Of a stretch of DNA of 64,000 nt, positions 39,429 through 50,660 are shown in pieces. The notes beneath the pieces were generated by a model. That model did no database searches, was not told the DNA's origin, and worked only from the letters and a program-made list of their open reading frames with translations. Position 1 is the stretch's first letter. The number at the start of each line of letters is the position of its first letter. The DNA is from Angiostrongylus vasorum (Eukaryota > Nematoda > Chromadorea > Rhabditida > Metastrongylidae), in contig JADANN010000013.1 in NCBI GenBank assembly GCA_018806985.1, positions 620,001 through 684,000 on the forward strand, written 5' to 3'. The position numbers and the translations under genes are program-made.

Positions 39429-40676
39429 ATGGCTGCTGAAGCATTCAAGAAACACCAAGTGGTACCGGATGTTGTTGGAGCAGCTCCTTCGAAAACTGTG
39501 AAGGCCACTTACGACGGTGGAGTTGAGGTATAGTTACTACTATATCGCACGCTTTCTTTGGATACGCGTTGCGCCGTAGTTAGAGGCGTCCTCCATTGCA
39601 CATCGGTTCAATGTCGCGCCCCAAGCTCATCAAGCCTTCCATCCTTCGGGGATCGGTGAATTGGTACCAGACTTGTTTGGGAGGACTGCAGCACTGACTT
39701 GATACATCAATAGGCAACGGCGAGTCATTGTAAAGGCCAGATATGCATTCATTCACCTCCAAACGATGCTTAATGAACTCGATTGCATGGCGCATTCCTA
39801 AGGGATTGATCAATTCCGAGAGCATCTTCATTCTTTTACTCTTCCTTTGTCGTTTTAAAGAGGTTCAAATCTGATATGTAGACAGAAATTAAGAGAGCGT
39901 GTTGTTCCTAGGTGTGCTTGGGAAACGTCCTAACACCAACACAAGTGAAAAATCCTCCTAAGCTTGTTTGGGATACTGATCAGGGAGCGTTGTACACTGT
40001 TATTTTTCACTGGTGAGCTTTATTTGATGTAACATTTACAAACATTGAAAATTTGTTTGAGGACAAGTTATCATGAATGTTTCCGCCAAAAGCATAACTG
40101 CAGATCCTGACGCGCCGTCACGAAAAGAGCCCACATATCGCGAATGGCACCACTGGCTCGTCGTAAATGTGCCAGGTAACGACATTGGCAAAGGCGATGT
40201 GCTGTCTGAGTATGTTGGCTCTGGACCACCAAAGGGCACTGGTACGGACTAATTTCAGCTACGTTACTTACTTATACTTATAGTTTACTAGTTACTGAAT
40301 TGTTTCAATAAACAAACTTTAGATGTTAACTTGCTAACTCGATGATGGAGAAATTAGTTTAGGCCTTCATCGCTACGTATTTCTCGTTTACAAGCAACCC
40401 GACGGCCGTATAACAGATCCTGAGCACGGACATCTTACAAATCGCTCCGGTGATGGCCGTGGAGGTTTCAAGACGGAAAACTTCGTCAAAAAGCACAAAC
40501 TTGGTACACCAGTTGCTGGTAATTTCTATCAGGTAAGTATGAGCAAAATATGGCATGCATACTTAAACATCCTTTGTTTCTTTAATTGAGACATTGTTGA
40601 AACAAAAAATATGCTGAAAACATAGGCGGAGTGGGATGACTACGTGCCAATCTTGTACAAGCAGCTCGGTGGATGA
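39429..40676 (+). pseudogene. PEBP family gene with apparent frameshift
   Basis: Five exons: 39429-39527, 39912-40012, 40104-40241, 40363-40532, 40626-40676. They encode a phosphatidylethanolamine-binding protein of about 185 residues, near C. elegans F40A3.3 in pattern. Hallmarks are [18 protein letters not shown], the [12 protein letters not shown] segment and the C-terminal YVPILYKQLGG. The exon lengths sum to one base more than a multiple of three. Exon 2 ends with five T (40003-40007), and one fewer would restore the family's expected TDPDAP junction. All else looks intact, so this may be a sequencing error or a young null allele. The acceptor at 39415 leaves in-frame codons before the ATG, so an upstream coding exon is possible. 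AATAAA lies at 40859-40864. Family members bind phospholipid or kinases. Confidence 0.9.
39565..39840 (+). mobile_element. Family A SINE in PEBP intron 1
   Basis: GCGTTGCGCCGTAGTTAGAG is the worn head. It is followed by CTTCCATCCTTCGGGGATCG, TGGTACCAGACTTGTTTGGG and the tail ATTGATCAATTCCGAGAGC, the full family order. Confidence 0.85.
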
Positions 40677-40881
40677 ATTGAAGTGGCGATTTCCATTTTC
40701 AGCTGTGAATTGTATGCCTAATCGGTATTAGTTGTAACTTTAATGTTTTTGTTATAGTTTCTACTAGCGTTCTCCGTTTGTAGATTGGTATACATATACA
40801 TTGTGATACGAAGCTCTGTTGAGCGTTTGTTACTTGTCGGCTGGAGCGAATTTCATACAATAAATCGATTTCTCTTGATGT

Positions 40882-41075
40882 ATAACTTTTTATTTACTGC
40901 CTGTTATTTCTTTATGGCAGGGTATTATGTGAAGAACAAGCGAGAATGGAAATGAGAAAGGCAAAGCGAGGACCTTAGTGGTGTAGTGGTTAACACGTGA
41001 GCCCTGGGAAAGGGTAATCGTGGGTTCGAAGCTGGCCTAGAGTCTGAGTTTTGCAAATATCTCAATTGCTCTTAG
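40882..41075 (+). mobile_element. Family B composite element
   Basis: It begins with the family B terminal sequence inverted (TTTTATTTACTGCCTGTTAT, GGCAGGGTATTATGTGAA). It then carries a forward core with TAGTGGTGTAGTGGTTAACA and GGGTTCGAAGCTGG (B-box) and ends GCAAATATCTCAATTG. It starts just after the PEBP polyadenylation signal. Confidence 0.75.
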
Positions 41076-41494
41076 TTTGTACTTGTCGTCGTACTCCATA
41101 GATATTTGCAAAGAAAGACCACTAAGGAATTTTATGCTTATACACATATGACATCGAGACAGACAAGGCACGTAATAGTCCACCAGTAGCTGAAGTGAGG
41201 CCAAGTGATTAAGCTTCGTCACGAGGGTTACTGCAAAGCAATACTTGTCAGTCTTTGTCGCTGTGGAGGAGGTACGCAATTGCTTGTCGATTCACGCCTT
41301 TCTTTAGATGATTGAGCATCGTATCCGTCAGATGCTTTTCCACTCGTTCTCGTTGACGACGCTTGGCGTAACGATCACAAGTTATGTAAATGAGAATCAG
41401 CGGGATGCAGGTCAATATACCGATTGCTCCAGTTTTCGATACAATTCGATTATAGTAAGAATAGATGTCTTTTGTGACGAACGTCTCACAGAAC

Positions 41495-42331
41495 TGACTT
41501 CACTAGTCGGGTGTATGGAAGATCCCATTCTCGATAACGACATGAAACACGGTCGGCTCATCGAACATCTTCACGTTAGCGCTATGAAAGCGGAGAGTTC
41601 GAAAGCCACCAAGAGACGTCTGTCCCCAGAAACACTGGAGCTGATACGAAAGCGTAGAATCGCACGAGGTGCAAGCAACCGCCATTCTCGTCCGAACTTG
41701 CAAAACCATGTAGACAGGCGATAAAAGAAGACCTTAAAAAGAGAAAAGCAGCAGTTATGGGCGAAGCTGCAGCAGCAGAGAAAACCAATCGCAAACCCAT
41801 CGAAGCTTCGCCATATAACACCAAACATTAGCCATGCGGAACGAATGCTCGTTGACTTCGATAATGCCTGTGAGAAAATTGGTCTTCGACTATTTTTTTT
41901 CTATTTTGTACGAGCGCAACCCCAGAACTTCTCACATTCGATTCGCTTCCTCCTCGCATCCATTGTCCACGAAGATCTTGCAACTTTTACGTGTGGCTTC
42001 GGTTGCTGCTTGAGGATTTTCATTTCATCTTGAATGTCGTGCAATGCTGTTCGAGTCGATTATCCTTGGAAATCTGAGATAGCCAGGCTGGAGCGTTCCC
42101 AATTATATTGCAGAGAGTAATTTTTTCCCAGACAAGTCCGGTACCAATTTCCCGATCCTGGGGGGATGACAGGCTTGGTTGGCTCTCAGCGGAATCGAAC
42201 TACAACTATGCATGTGATAACGGACATTACTACCACTGTGCCATCCGCTCCCTCGTCTAAACGTACAGGTGATAGCCTATTCACGCTCATGGGAACGAAT
42301 ACCTCCCTAATGCTCCAGTTACCTCTATCTG
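41495..42331 (+). mobile_element. RTE retrotransposon remnant, left part
   Basis: The linker region before the RT domain is recognisable (SAMKAESSKATKRRLSPETL). A deletion jumps to the RT segment FDNACEKIGLRL (41847-41887). A family C SINE is inserted at about 41888-42255, then a short RT piece (FTLMGTN...) runs to 42331. The same element continues at 45074-45702 beyond an inserted second RTE copy. Confidence 0.75.
41888..42255 (-). mobile_element. Family C SINE inserted in RTE remnant
   Basis: On the reverse strand the head is GGATGGCACAGTGGTAGTAA with TAGTTCGATTCCGC (A and B boxes). The central block and 3' half follow. The RTE reading frame breaks just before the T-rich tail and picks up related sequence beyond 42255. 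Confidence 0.8.
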
Positions 42332-45073
42332 TATCACCTCACCTGTATCACCTGTAGTCCCGTTGATGGTCCAGTGACTCGAGCGGGCGCCAGTAAATCT
42401 TCCATGTTTCCCTGTCGCGTGCAAAAGTATCCCAGTGGGTCCTGCTCGCCCTAGGGAACTCGTTGAGCATTATATCTTTCTTCTAGGCTCTTCATGAAGA
42501 ACTCTGACCATCGGGTCGGTGGTCTTCCTGTGGTACATTTAACACCCCGAGAAATCCAGTCACCAACGGCTCCTGTCCACCGGTTGTCATCCACACGCAC
42601 TACGTGTCCGGCCCACCCCATCCTCGACCGTTTGGCGTACAGAATGGAATCCTTGATTTTTCATCGTTGACGCAGGTCGGAGCTTCGGATCCCATCCCTT
42701 ACTTGTGTGAAACGGGATACACCTATCATCGTCCTTTGGACTGTGCGTTCGAAAACGCTGAGGTGATCTTTCATCCTGCTTATGCAGCGACCAAGTTTCT
42801 GACGCATACGTTAAGGCAGGATGCACCGTTAAGTCGAAGTGGTGGGCACGGAGTTGGGTGTTCTTTGTCCTCTTCGCTACACCCTCGATGCTCTTGAAAG
42901 CTCTCCAAGCCGCTCGTTTCCTTCTGCTCAGCTCTGGAGCTAAGTCGTTCACTATACTGATTTCCCGACCTAGATAGACATAACTGGAGCACTCGGAGAT
43001 AATCGTTCCGTTGAGCGTGAATGAGGCATACGAAACCAACCCGTTCCTCATGAACATCGTTTTTGTGAGATTTAGGCGAAGACCAATCTTTCCACAGGCT
43101 TTATCGAAGTCGGCAAGCATAGGTTCCGCTTGGCTAATGTTCTGTGTTATAAGCACGATGTCATCAGCAAAGCGAAGATGATGAAACTGCCGACCGTCGA
43201 TTTTCACTCCCATATTATCCCATTCCAGTGTTCGCATGACGTTCTGGAGGGTGGCGGTAAATAATTTTGGCCAGATGGTATTGCCTTGTCTAACTCCTCT
43301 TTTGACGTCAATGTTAATGTCGTTGTAGAATGGTGATATCATGGTTGCGGAATTTTTGTACAGCTGAAGAAGAATCTTTATGTACTGAGTAGGGACTCCT
43401 TGACTATCAAGGGCTTCCATGACTGCTTCTATCTCAGTTGAGTCAAAGGCCTTCTTCATATCGATGAAATTGAGACAGAGCGGTCTTTTATACTCTCGCG
43501 ATACTTCAATGAGTCTCCTCATCGTGTTTATGTGGTCCATCGTAGTAAATCCTTCTCGAAACCCTGCTTGCTCACATGGCTGCCCTTCTTCCAGTGTTCT
43601 GTCAATCCTGTTGAGGATGGCTCGACTGAAAAGTTGGTAGACGACAGAGAGCAAGCAGATTGGGCGATAGTTGGCGATGTCGTGGAGGTCACCGTTCTTG
43701 AACAGTAGCACGGTCTTGCTTGTCTTCCAAGTAGGGACCATGCATTCAGACAGGTAACACGTGAACAGCCGAGCCAGTGTGTTTACGAGGACTGGCAGAA
43801 GGTTCTTCAGGTGTTCCGATCTCATCCTGTCCGGACCTGGTGCTGTTCGATTTTTCACCGAAGAAACGGCATATCGGATTTCGGAAGGGCAAACCGGTGG
43901 TACAACATATCCTTCCTCCCTATATTTCATATAACGGAAGGTGAACGTGACTTTCGAAGAGATCTCAGTAGTATTCGTGAATGATTTTTCTCCATTGCCT
44001 TTCTGGACGCTGTAACTGTTCCGTCTGGACGTTGGAGTGCAATCATCTCATCTTGGTCCTGTAACTGGCGAAGCATCGGTGGGCTTTGCGAATCCTTTTC
44101 TCAGTCTCTGCAGCTTCGACCATTACTGCTGCCCTTCTCTCTTTAAGATCTTCTTTTTATCGCCTGTCTGCACTGTTGCAAGTTCGGACGTTAGTTCGCG
44201 GTTGCCTGCAGCTCGTGCGATTCCACGCTGGCGTATCATCTCGAGTGTTTCTGGAGACATATGTCTCTTAGTGACTTTCGAACTCTCAGCTTTCATAGCG
44301 CTATGTTGAATAAGCCGATCGTATTCTTCGTCGATGTTATCGACTACAGCATCTTCCCAACAGCGGAGTAATGAATTGAATAAGTCCCAATTTATAGTGG
44401 TTTTGGGACCTCGTTTCTTTAATCTAGCGGCTTTTTCCTCCTTTCTGCGAGAAATGGGATCTTGCACGAATGAGGCGGTCGTCTGCTCCCGTGTAGAATT
44501 TTGGGACAACAGCGGCATCGGTTAGACAAAACCTTCGGTTTACTATGATGTGGTCTATTTCATTATGGTACTCTCCACTGGGGAGACTCCCACGTCCACC
44601 GTTGAAGGCAGGGCTTCTGGAATTGCGAGTCACCATCGATGGTCTTGGTCGTCATGCTAAACTCAGAGAGCCGCTCACCCTGTTCGTTCCATTCTAATCC
44701 GTGGGTCCCAATGTGACGTTCTTCGAGATGTTCTTCTTGCTCCAATCTTTGGCGTTAAAATCTCCAGTGATGAGCTTGAAGAATGTATGGTCTTCTCTGT
44801 AGAACTTCTCCAAGTCCATATAGAACGCTTCGACTTCTTCGTCATAGTTTGATGTCGGTGCGTAAACGACGAAGATTGTCAAAGCCGGTATTGATCCACA
44901 TCTTTTTAATCGTAAACGTCCGATTCTGGGTTGTTAGTTGTTCGAATGAATCGATGTTCATGGACAAACTCGTGTTGACGAGAATGCCGACGCCGCCGAC
45001 TCCTCTACTGTCTGCATGTTCCGAGGAACAGTTCTTCTCCGGTGTCATAGACGGGTTGAATGGGTGGCTCAAC
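42332..45073 (-). mobile_element. RTE-type non-LTR retrotransposon, 5'-truncated
   Basis: Read on the minus strand, it starts inside the apurinic endonuclease (DSRGVGGVGILVNTSL near 45000, GDFNAK near 44750, EIDHIIVNRRF near 44560). It passes a linker (44518-44250) into reverse transcriptase and ends in tandem AGGTGATAC-type units near 42332-42355. Frames are broken between the endonuclease pieces and at the RT end. It sits inside another RTE copy, with a roughly 50 bp duplicated target on both sides. Confidence 0.88.
42587..43930 (-). pseudogene. RTE reverse transcriptase domain
   Basis: A 447-codon frame with RT blocks in order: NGDLHDIANYRPICLLSVVY, EQAGFREGFTTMDHI, FIDMKKAFDSTEIEAV, KRGVRQGNTIWPKLF, then the catalytic FADDIVL (YXDD-type box), and the thumb with SYVYLGREI and YASETW. 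This is the longest intact coding stretch of the element. Near its 3' end the frame departs from the expected sequence. The endonuclease is fragmented, so the copy is not autonomous. Similar proteins in hookworm genomes are often labelled craniofacial development protein 2-like. Confidence 0.9.
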
Positions 45074-45702
45074 CATTCACGCTCAACGGAACGAATATCA
45101 CCGAATGCTCCAGTTATGTCTATCTAGGTCGGGAAATTAATATGATATGAATGACTTAGGTCTAAAGTCGACCAGGAGGACGCTAGTGGCAAGGGGAGCT
45201 TTTAAGGTCATCGAGGATGTAGTGAAGAAAATAGAGAACATCCAACTCCGTGCCCAATTTTTCGACTCCACGGTTCTTCCAGCCTTGACGTATGCGTCAG
45301 AAACCTGGTCGCTGCATTAGAACGTTGAAGGATCATTTAATGTTACTGAACGTACAGTCGAAAGAACGATGCTAACAGTATCCAGTATCATGCAAGTGAC
45401 AGATGGGATCCGAAGCTCCGATTTACAACAACGATTAAAACTCGAAAACGTCGTTATATACGCCAAACTGTCGAGAATAAGGTGGGCCGGACACGCAGTG
45501 CGTATGAAAGACAACCAATGGACAAGGGCCGCTAGTGGGCGGATTCGTCGGAATGTCAAACGCATTAAAGGAAGATGCTCAGTGAGTCCCTAGAGCGAGC
45601 AGAACCCACTCGGGTACACTTGCGCGCGACAGGGGGAAAAGTGAAAGATTTACTCGAGCCCTTTCGAGTCACTCGACGATCAAGGAGACGACAGGTGATA
45701 CA
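45074..45702 (+). mobile_element. RTE remnant, right part
   Basis: It resumes the RT of the plus-strand RTE with LNGTN..SSYVYLGREIN-like sequence. It carries the post-RT segment (RIRWAGHAVRMKDNQWTRA, about 45474-45530) and the 3' UTR, ending with GACAGGTGATAC near 45690-45702. Stop codons and frameshifts are present. Confidence 0.8.
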
Positions 45703-46365
45703 CTCTTACTATGGCTTATATATAATGTGATTAGTGCGGCGTTGGTTAAGCTTAGCAGTCATCGTGAAGCCTTCTGAATGCCACTAATCCAAAAATGTCC
45801 TCACTTTAGAATGTTTCTGCTGAGCAGCCATAGGGCATTTTACTTTTCATAGAGTAAAGGATTGGACATGAACTGTGCAAGTTTAATTATGACAGAGAGG
45901 CAAGAAATTTCTTCAGTGAAACGGACAAGTTGTGTTTAAAAGAAGAAAGAGACCAAAATCGTTAATTTCCCCTTTTGACCTCTGTTATTTCTATTTGATC
46001 GAAATCGAAAACCTTTGTAAGATACAGATTGCTCAAGTTGGTAATTACTAGTTATTTACAGAACGTTTCGTAAAGCCAATGCTAACTGATGTTGAGCAAA
46101 GTGCATAGTGCAAGTCGATCCTTTTGAGGTAGTAGAGTGGGCATAGGGACAGTGAGATTAAGACAAGCTTATCGAGACCAACGATGCGTAACCATTCGTA
46201 ACAATGCTGCAATTTGGCAACACGGTTACTGTAGATCCTTTGTTTGAAATTCATCCAACATTTGCGGGAGACGAGCTTAGCGTATACTTCGAACCAAACA
46301 ATAGGGGATCGTAATCCAGCAGAACAACGCATGAGCTTGTGAGCTTGGTAAAAGAATAAAAGATA
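45703..46365. other. No gene recognised
   Basis: AT-rich sequence between the RTE 3' end and a family A SINE. The minus-strand open frame at 46048-46422 runs into that SINE and has no motif. Confidence 0.5.
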
Positions 46366-46369
46366 AAAA

Positions 46370-46642
46370 GTTCCGCACCAATCAATCTGTGAGGGATGCG
46401 CCATACTTTCGACTCTATTCATGGCATTGTAAAGGTGATTAAGGGAATATCTCGCATATATGACTTGCGGTAGGCAACCAATGCATAAAATCTTGTTCTT
46501 GTCCTCTTGGACAAATCGAGTAGAAATTGCCTACCTCGGGTGAATGGAAGGCCTGGTGAGCCTGGGGGGGGCGGGATCAAGCCAGCGGTCGAGCTAGTGT
46601 CTATTGCTAGGGCACCTATAACTACTGCACTACCCGTGCCCG
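46370..46642 (-). mobile_element. Family A SINE, diverged
   Basis: CAATCAATCTGTGAGGGATG at the left tail side, GAATGGAAGGCCTGGTGAGC in the middle, and GGCACCTATAACTACTGCAC at the head. Family order is kept with many substitutions. Confidence 0.75.
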
Positions 46643-46914
46643 CCATAAAAAGCGGTGACTGAGGCGAAAAAGCGTCGCCGTAACCCGTTGGGCTTAAGAG
46701 AATTTATGACTTCTTGATATCACCTATTCTTTTATATACATAATGCCATACCATTTCGCTGGTGCCATGGGGTGTGCAAAAAATAGCTTGGTAGTTTATC
46801 TCAAAATCAGTGATCACCTAGAAACAACTGCATGCATGCATAAGCTGTCATGACATGACAGAAGAGACTTGAAAGTGCTTAAAAATTGCATATGTTGTAT
46901 GCATACTTTTAGGG

Positions 46915-47235
46915 AGCCAGTAGCGCAATAGCAGTGATCCCGTTCATTATACGGACGGCCCAACTTACCAAGGCACTGTTCAACGCTGCACCGACTAACC
47001 AAGTGGTAAATTGGTCTCAGACTAGTATCGAACAAACCGACTACTTCTAATCCATTGAGAACGCTCTTACACGATTATCCCATAATTCCATGTAAAATAG
47101 ACTTAACCAGCGTTTAACGACATTAGTGACCAAGACAACAAAATCCTCAAGCAGCAGCCAAAGTCACATAAAAAAGTTCGAAGATCACTATCGATGGTAG
47201 GTACGAGGAGTTAAATGCACGAACTGCTTGGATCC
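46915..47235 (+). mobile_element. Family C SINE, diverged
   Basis: GGAGCCAGTAGCGCAATAGC is the head (A-box-like TAGCGCAATAG). GGTAAATTGGTCTCAGACTA is the central block, and CAAAATCCTCAAGCAGCAGC with TTCGAAGATCAC are from the 3' half. Confidence 0.7.
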
Positions 47236-47639
47236 GCACATCGTTATACATGCGATGTCTGACCATGTAATAATGTAACAATAAATAATTACAATGAATG
47301 GTAATATTCTGACGCGGTATGACGTAACTCACAATAACGCATATTTTTATAAACTTCTGAACAAATTTAGTAGTTACTTGAAAGAATAACTTTCTTCGAA
47401 AGGCAGTGAAGTTAACCTGAATACGGTTTTTCGCATGAACAGCTGGTCAGATCGTAGTTTGGAGTTCCGTGATTATTGCAGTTTATTGCGTCGCAGTCGG
47501 AACCAGTCCACCCTTCCAAGCACGACACACATCTGAATTTGTCTGATAATCATATAGTCAACAGGACTAATTTCGTGATGATATGCAATAATTTTTATAA
47601 ATTTGCTAGCGTTGCAAAGGATAAGGATAAAGCTTTCCA

Positions 47640-47910
47640 TATTCATAAATCGCTGAGGGATGTGCCATGCATTTGACTTTGTCAAGCAAGCATCATTACA
47701 GGTGACTGATTGACTACCTTGCCTGTACAATGGCGATGACATGTAGTGTCCTACCGATGTCAACTCTACTATCCTCAAAGAAATGTCTGGTAGCAATTTA
47801 CCGACACCGGAAGGATCGAGGGCTTGGTTAGCTCGAGATAAAGGATCGAACCAATGACGCCATGTGTGTTGCACGACACCTCTGACTACAGCTACACATG
47901 CGTCCTAACA
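47640..47910 (-). mobile_element. Family A SINE
   Basis: AATCGCTGAGGGATGTGCCA, then TGTCTGGTAGCAATTTACCG, then ACGACACCTCTGACTACAGC on the plus strand give reversed family A order. The tail and A-box are moderately decayed. Confidence 0.75.
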
Positions 47911-47984
47911 CGATACCAATATTAGTTTACAAAAAACATGCGAGACAGATCCTTTTGCGAAAAATACTATAATCAATCACAATG

Positions 47985-48242
47985 ATGCTGAGACAACCAC
48001 AATGAAGCTGAGATGTTTGCACAACTCTGGACCGCAGGTGTCTGCGGTGTGGAACGAACGTGCTACCACCCTTTCCGAGGGCTAATGCGTTCACCACCAC
48101 ATCATGCGGGTCCTTCGTTTCGCTTGTCTCTCAGCAAGTTCTATCGATCAGTGCCATCAGCAATCACCCGTCAACAGGATTGATCTGGAGAGCCTAAATC
48201 GGCAATGAACCCAGTTAAGCTGAGGCTGTAGTCGAAACCAGA
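47985..48242 (-). mobile_element. Family B element
   Basis: It starts AATGAAGCTGAGATGTTTGC. The core is on the reverse strand, with worn boxes around GTGGTGGTGAACGCATTAG. It continues into CACCCGTCAACAGGATTGAT and AACCCAGTTAAGCTGAGGCT, the distal part also seen at 51850-51930. Confidence 0.75.
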
Positions 48243-48510
48243 ATGTCAACTTTTTTATTGACTACCTATTACAATTTTTCACGGCAGGATATTATGTGTG
48301 AAACAACCACAATAAAGCTGAAGGATCCGCATGGTGTGGTGGTGAACGCGTTAGCCTCCGGAAAGGGTAATACCGTGCTCCTTCCCCACCGCAAACACCT
48401 GTGATCCGGGATGGGATTTTGCAGATATCTCAGTTTCATTGCGGTTGATTCACACATAATATCCTGCCGTGAAAAAATTGTAATAGGCAGTAAATAAGAA
48501 AGTTGACATT
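48243..48510. mobile_element. Family B palindromic element
   Basis: The left end AATGTCAACTTTTTTATTGA and the right end TAAATAAGAAAGTTGACATT are inverse copies. Pairing continues inward through GGCAGGATATTATGTGTGAA and TCACACATAATATCCTGCC, about 70 bp per arm. The loop holds CATGGTGTGGTGGTGAACGC, a tRNA-like core. Confidence 0.85.
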
Positions 48511-48868
48511 GCGATGCTGAGATATTTGCAAAACTCGGACCCCAAGCCAGACTGAACAGGAATTACCCTTTCCGGAGGCTCGCGTGTAACGCGCGGCACC
48601 ACTACGACCCAGGCTCAGCTATTCTTTTTACCCAACGGTTACGGCTGACTGTTGATGGCACCGTTATGCTAAAAAGACTGGCCGAGAGAGAAAGAACGAG
48701 GGCCGCAGTGATCCCATGCGTAACACATGAGCACCTGAAAAGGGTAATCGCGGTTAGATCTGCCCAGGCGTCCAAGTTTTGCAAATATCTCGGCATCATT
48801 GTAGTTATACTTCACATAGCAACGTGCCGTGAAAAAAATAATGAGCAGTAAATAAAAGTTATACACTA
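48511..48868. mobile_element. Two family B copies head to head
   Basis: The left half (GCGATGCTGAGATATTTGCA onward) is reversed and the right half (CTCGGCATCATTGTAGTTAT at its end) is forward. The two tRNA-like cores face each other across AACGGTTACGGCTGACTGTT. The right end is GAGCAGTAAATAAAAG. Confidence 0.8.
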
Positions 48869-48937
48869 GAATCAAGATTATGGCACAAAATATTAAATTA
48901 TAAAAAATACCGTTACCCCGCACAGCGTGCCCTGGCC

Positions 48938-50241
48938 CTAACTAGTAGCAGGCGACTGACGACTTTCGTCGTGATACTTCATGACCACATGAAATGGAGT
49001 TCCCTCACACAATATTCCTTCCCCTACGTTGGTAATGAAGAAGCTTTTTGGTATCCTTAGGAGAAGGTGCGAATCACTGTATTCTCCATGTTCGATGAAG
49101 TGCGTCAATTTCGTTTTTCAGCAGCTAAAAAAATCGTGGCGTGGACGATAAATATGACTGAACTACAAGACGTTACTCTACTGGCAACCAAAGAGAACGG
49201 ATCAAATTTTGTAGTCGTGTTCGTGTTCTTTTGCTACTAGACCTTATGAAGACGTTTTCTTCTTGTCTCAGAAATGAAATGTGGAAGACGAAGTGTTCTC
49301 TTCTCGACCATTCTGTTCTGATATTGAACAAATGCATTTTTAGAACGTCCACGAGTAAATCCAATTCCGGCGTTTGCATAGAAAGTCAAAGTATAAGACT
49401 TAGGTAGTGGTAAACTTTTGCCTAGACCATTAGATTCTAGCAACCACTCCATATCTAAGCCTGTTATCACTGCGTCAGCGAACTCAGTCTCCTGATGTAG
49501 TGAAATCAGTAAGACAATGTTTGTTCGAGGCGACTCTGAATTTCCTGTATCAAATACGAAATCAGTGGAATACAAGCTTTACTTAATTACTTGGATACTT
49601 GGATGGCCCGTCTTCACCGATTGTGCAGGCCCAGCATAATTTCCATTTCTTCAGAGTTTTGCTAGTTAAGCCACTGTGGTTCCCTGGAGTCCCGAGGTCA
49701 GCCTGGACAAAGTCTGTCCCAGGTCTTCACCACCACAGGCAAACGCCGCCCTTGTGGACCAGAGGAACATTTGTCACCATGTCACTTGTTTGATATCAGG
49801 ACGGTGGTGAGTCCCGGTATTGGTCTACTCAGCCGTGCTTCCCGATGGAAACGTTGGATTCGCTCACAGCTTGGGAGACCTTGCTAGGGAGGATGAATAC
49901 CCCCGTTGTACATCGTAGCTCGATATCCAGAAAAAGTAACAGCACTGATAACAGTCAGTGGTCATGTATTGTAGCTTGGTAAGACAAATAAAGGAGGACC
50001 CTAAAAGAAATTTTTTGAAGACCCAAGAAATTTGAAAAAGAGCGTTTACTCACGATCCGTTTGGTTCCCTTTCAAAACCATCACAGTTCATACGTCGATG
50101 ACAGGACGCTCCGGTCCATCCATCACGACAATAGCATAAGCCGCCTTCAAGCTCACCGTTTATGCATGGCTTATTTTTTCTCAGAACGGCCTCCATCAAG
50201 TCGACCAACATCAGTATAAAAAATGTGCCGAAGCATCTGGA
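48938..50241 (-). pseudogene. EGF-domain secreted protein remnant
   Basis: Three minus-strand blocks look like exons of one gene. Block 1 (50241-50054) follows a TTTCCAG acceptor, has a hydrophobic start (FGTFFILMLVDLM), then an EGF module (CINGELEGGLCYCRDGWTGA) and a GTGAGT donor. Block 2 (about 49575-49237) reads STDFVFDTGNSESPRTNIVL and then about 90 further residues. Block 3 (about 49117-48938) reads GEYSDSHLLLRIPKSFFITN and TPFHVVMKYHD. The phases of blocks 1-2 and 2-3 do not match, and a family D retroposon (49590-49940) abuts block 2. It is either disabled or missing exons. Nematodes have several secreted EGF proteins with such domains, but I cannot assign this one. Confidence 0.55.
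49590..49940 (-). mobile_element. Family D retroposon
   Basis: TACTTGGATACTTGGATGGC is the microsatellite end. It is followed by GTTAAGCCACTGTGGTTCCC, TATTGGTCTACTCAGCCGTG and GTACATCGTAGCTCGATATC. Truncated at the far end. It lies against the EGF-gene block 2. Confidence 0.8.
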
Positions 50242-50304
50242 AAGGTCTTACAACTATGTTTTCTCTACAGTAATTTGACGAGCTGATAGAATACTATGTA
50301 TAAT

Positions 50305-50660
50305 TATAATGTTGCTGAGATATTTGCAAAACTCCGTACCGCTGGTGTCTGCAGTGAGGACCGAATACACTATTACGTTTTCCGGGGGGCAAACACATAC
50401 GATTACATACAATTCACCACTACGTCATGCGAGTCCTTCGTTTCGCCTGTCTATCAGCAGTGTTACTGACCTTTATGAGACGGGCGAAACGATGGACTCG
50501 CATGGTGTGCTGGTAAACGCGTTAGCCCCCGGAAAGGGTAGTAGCGTGTTCGATCCCCACCGCAGACCCCAGCGGTTCGGTGTTTTACAAATACCTCAAC
50601 AACGTTATAGGTATACCAAATCGTACCCTGCCATTGAAAATTATTAAGCAGTAAATAAAA
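50305..50660. mobile_element. Two family B copies head to head
   Basis: The left copy (GTTGCTGAGATATTTGCAAA) is inverted relative to the right copy (ending TACAAATACCTCAACAACGT). The facing inner ends are GGGCGAAACGATGGACTCGC and its inverse. GTGTTCGATCCCC in the right copy is a B-box match. Confidence 0.8.
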
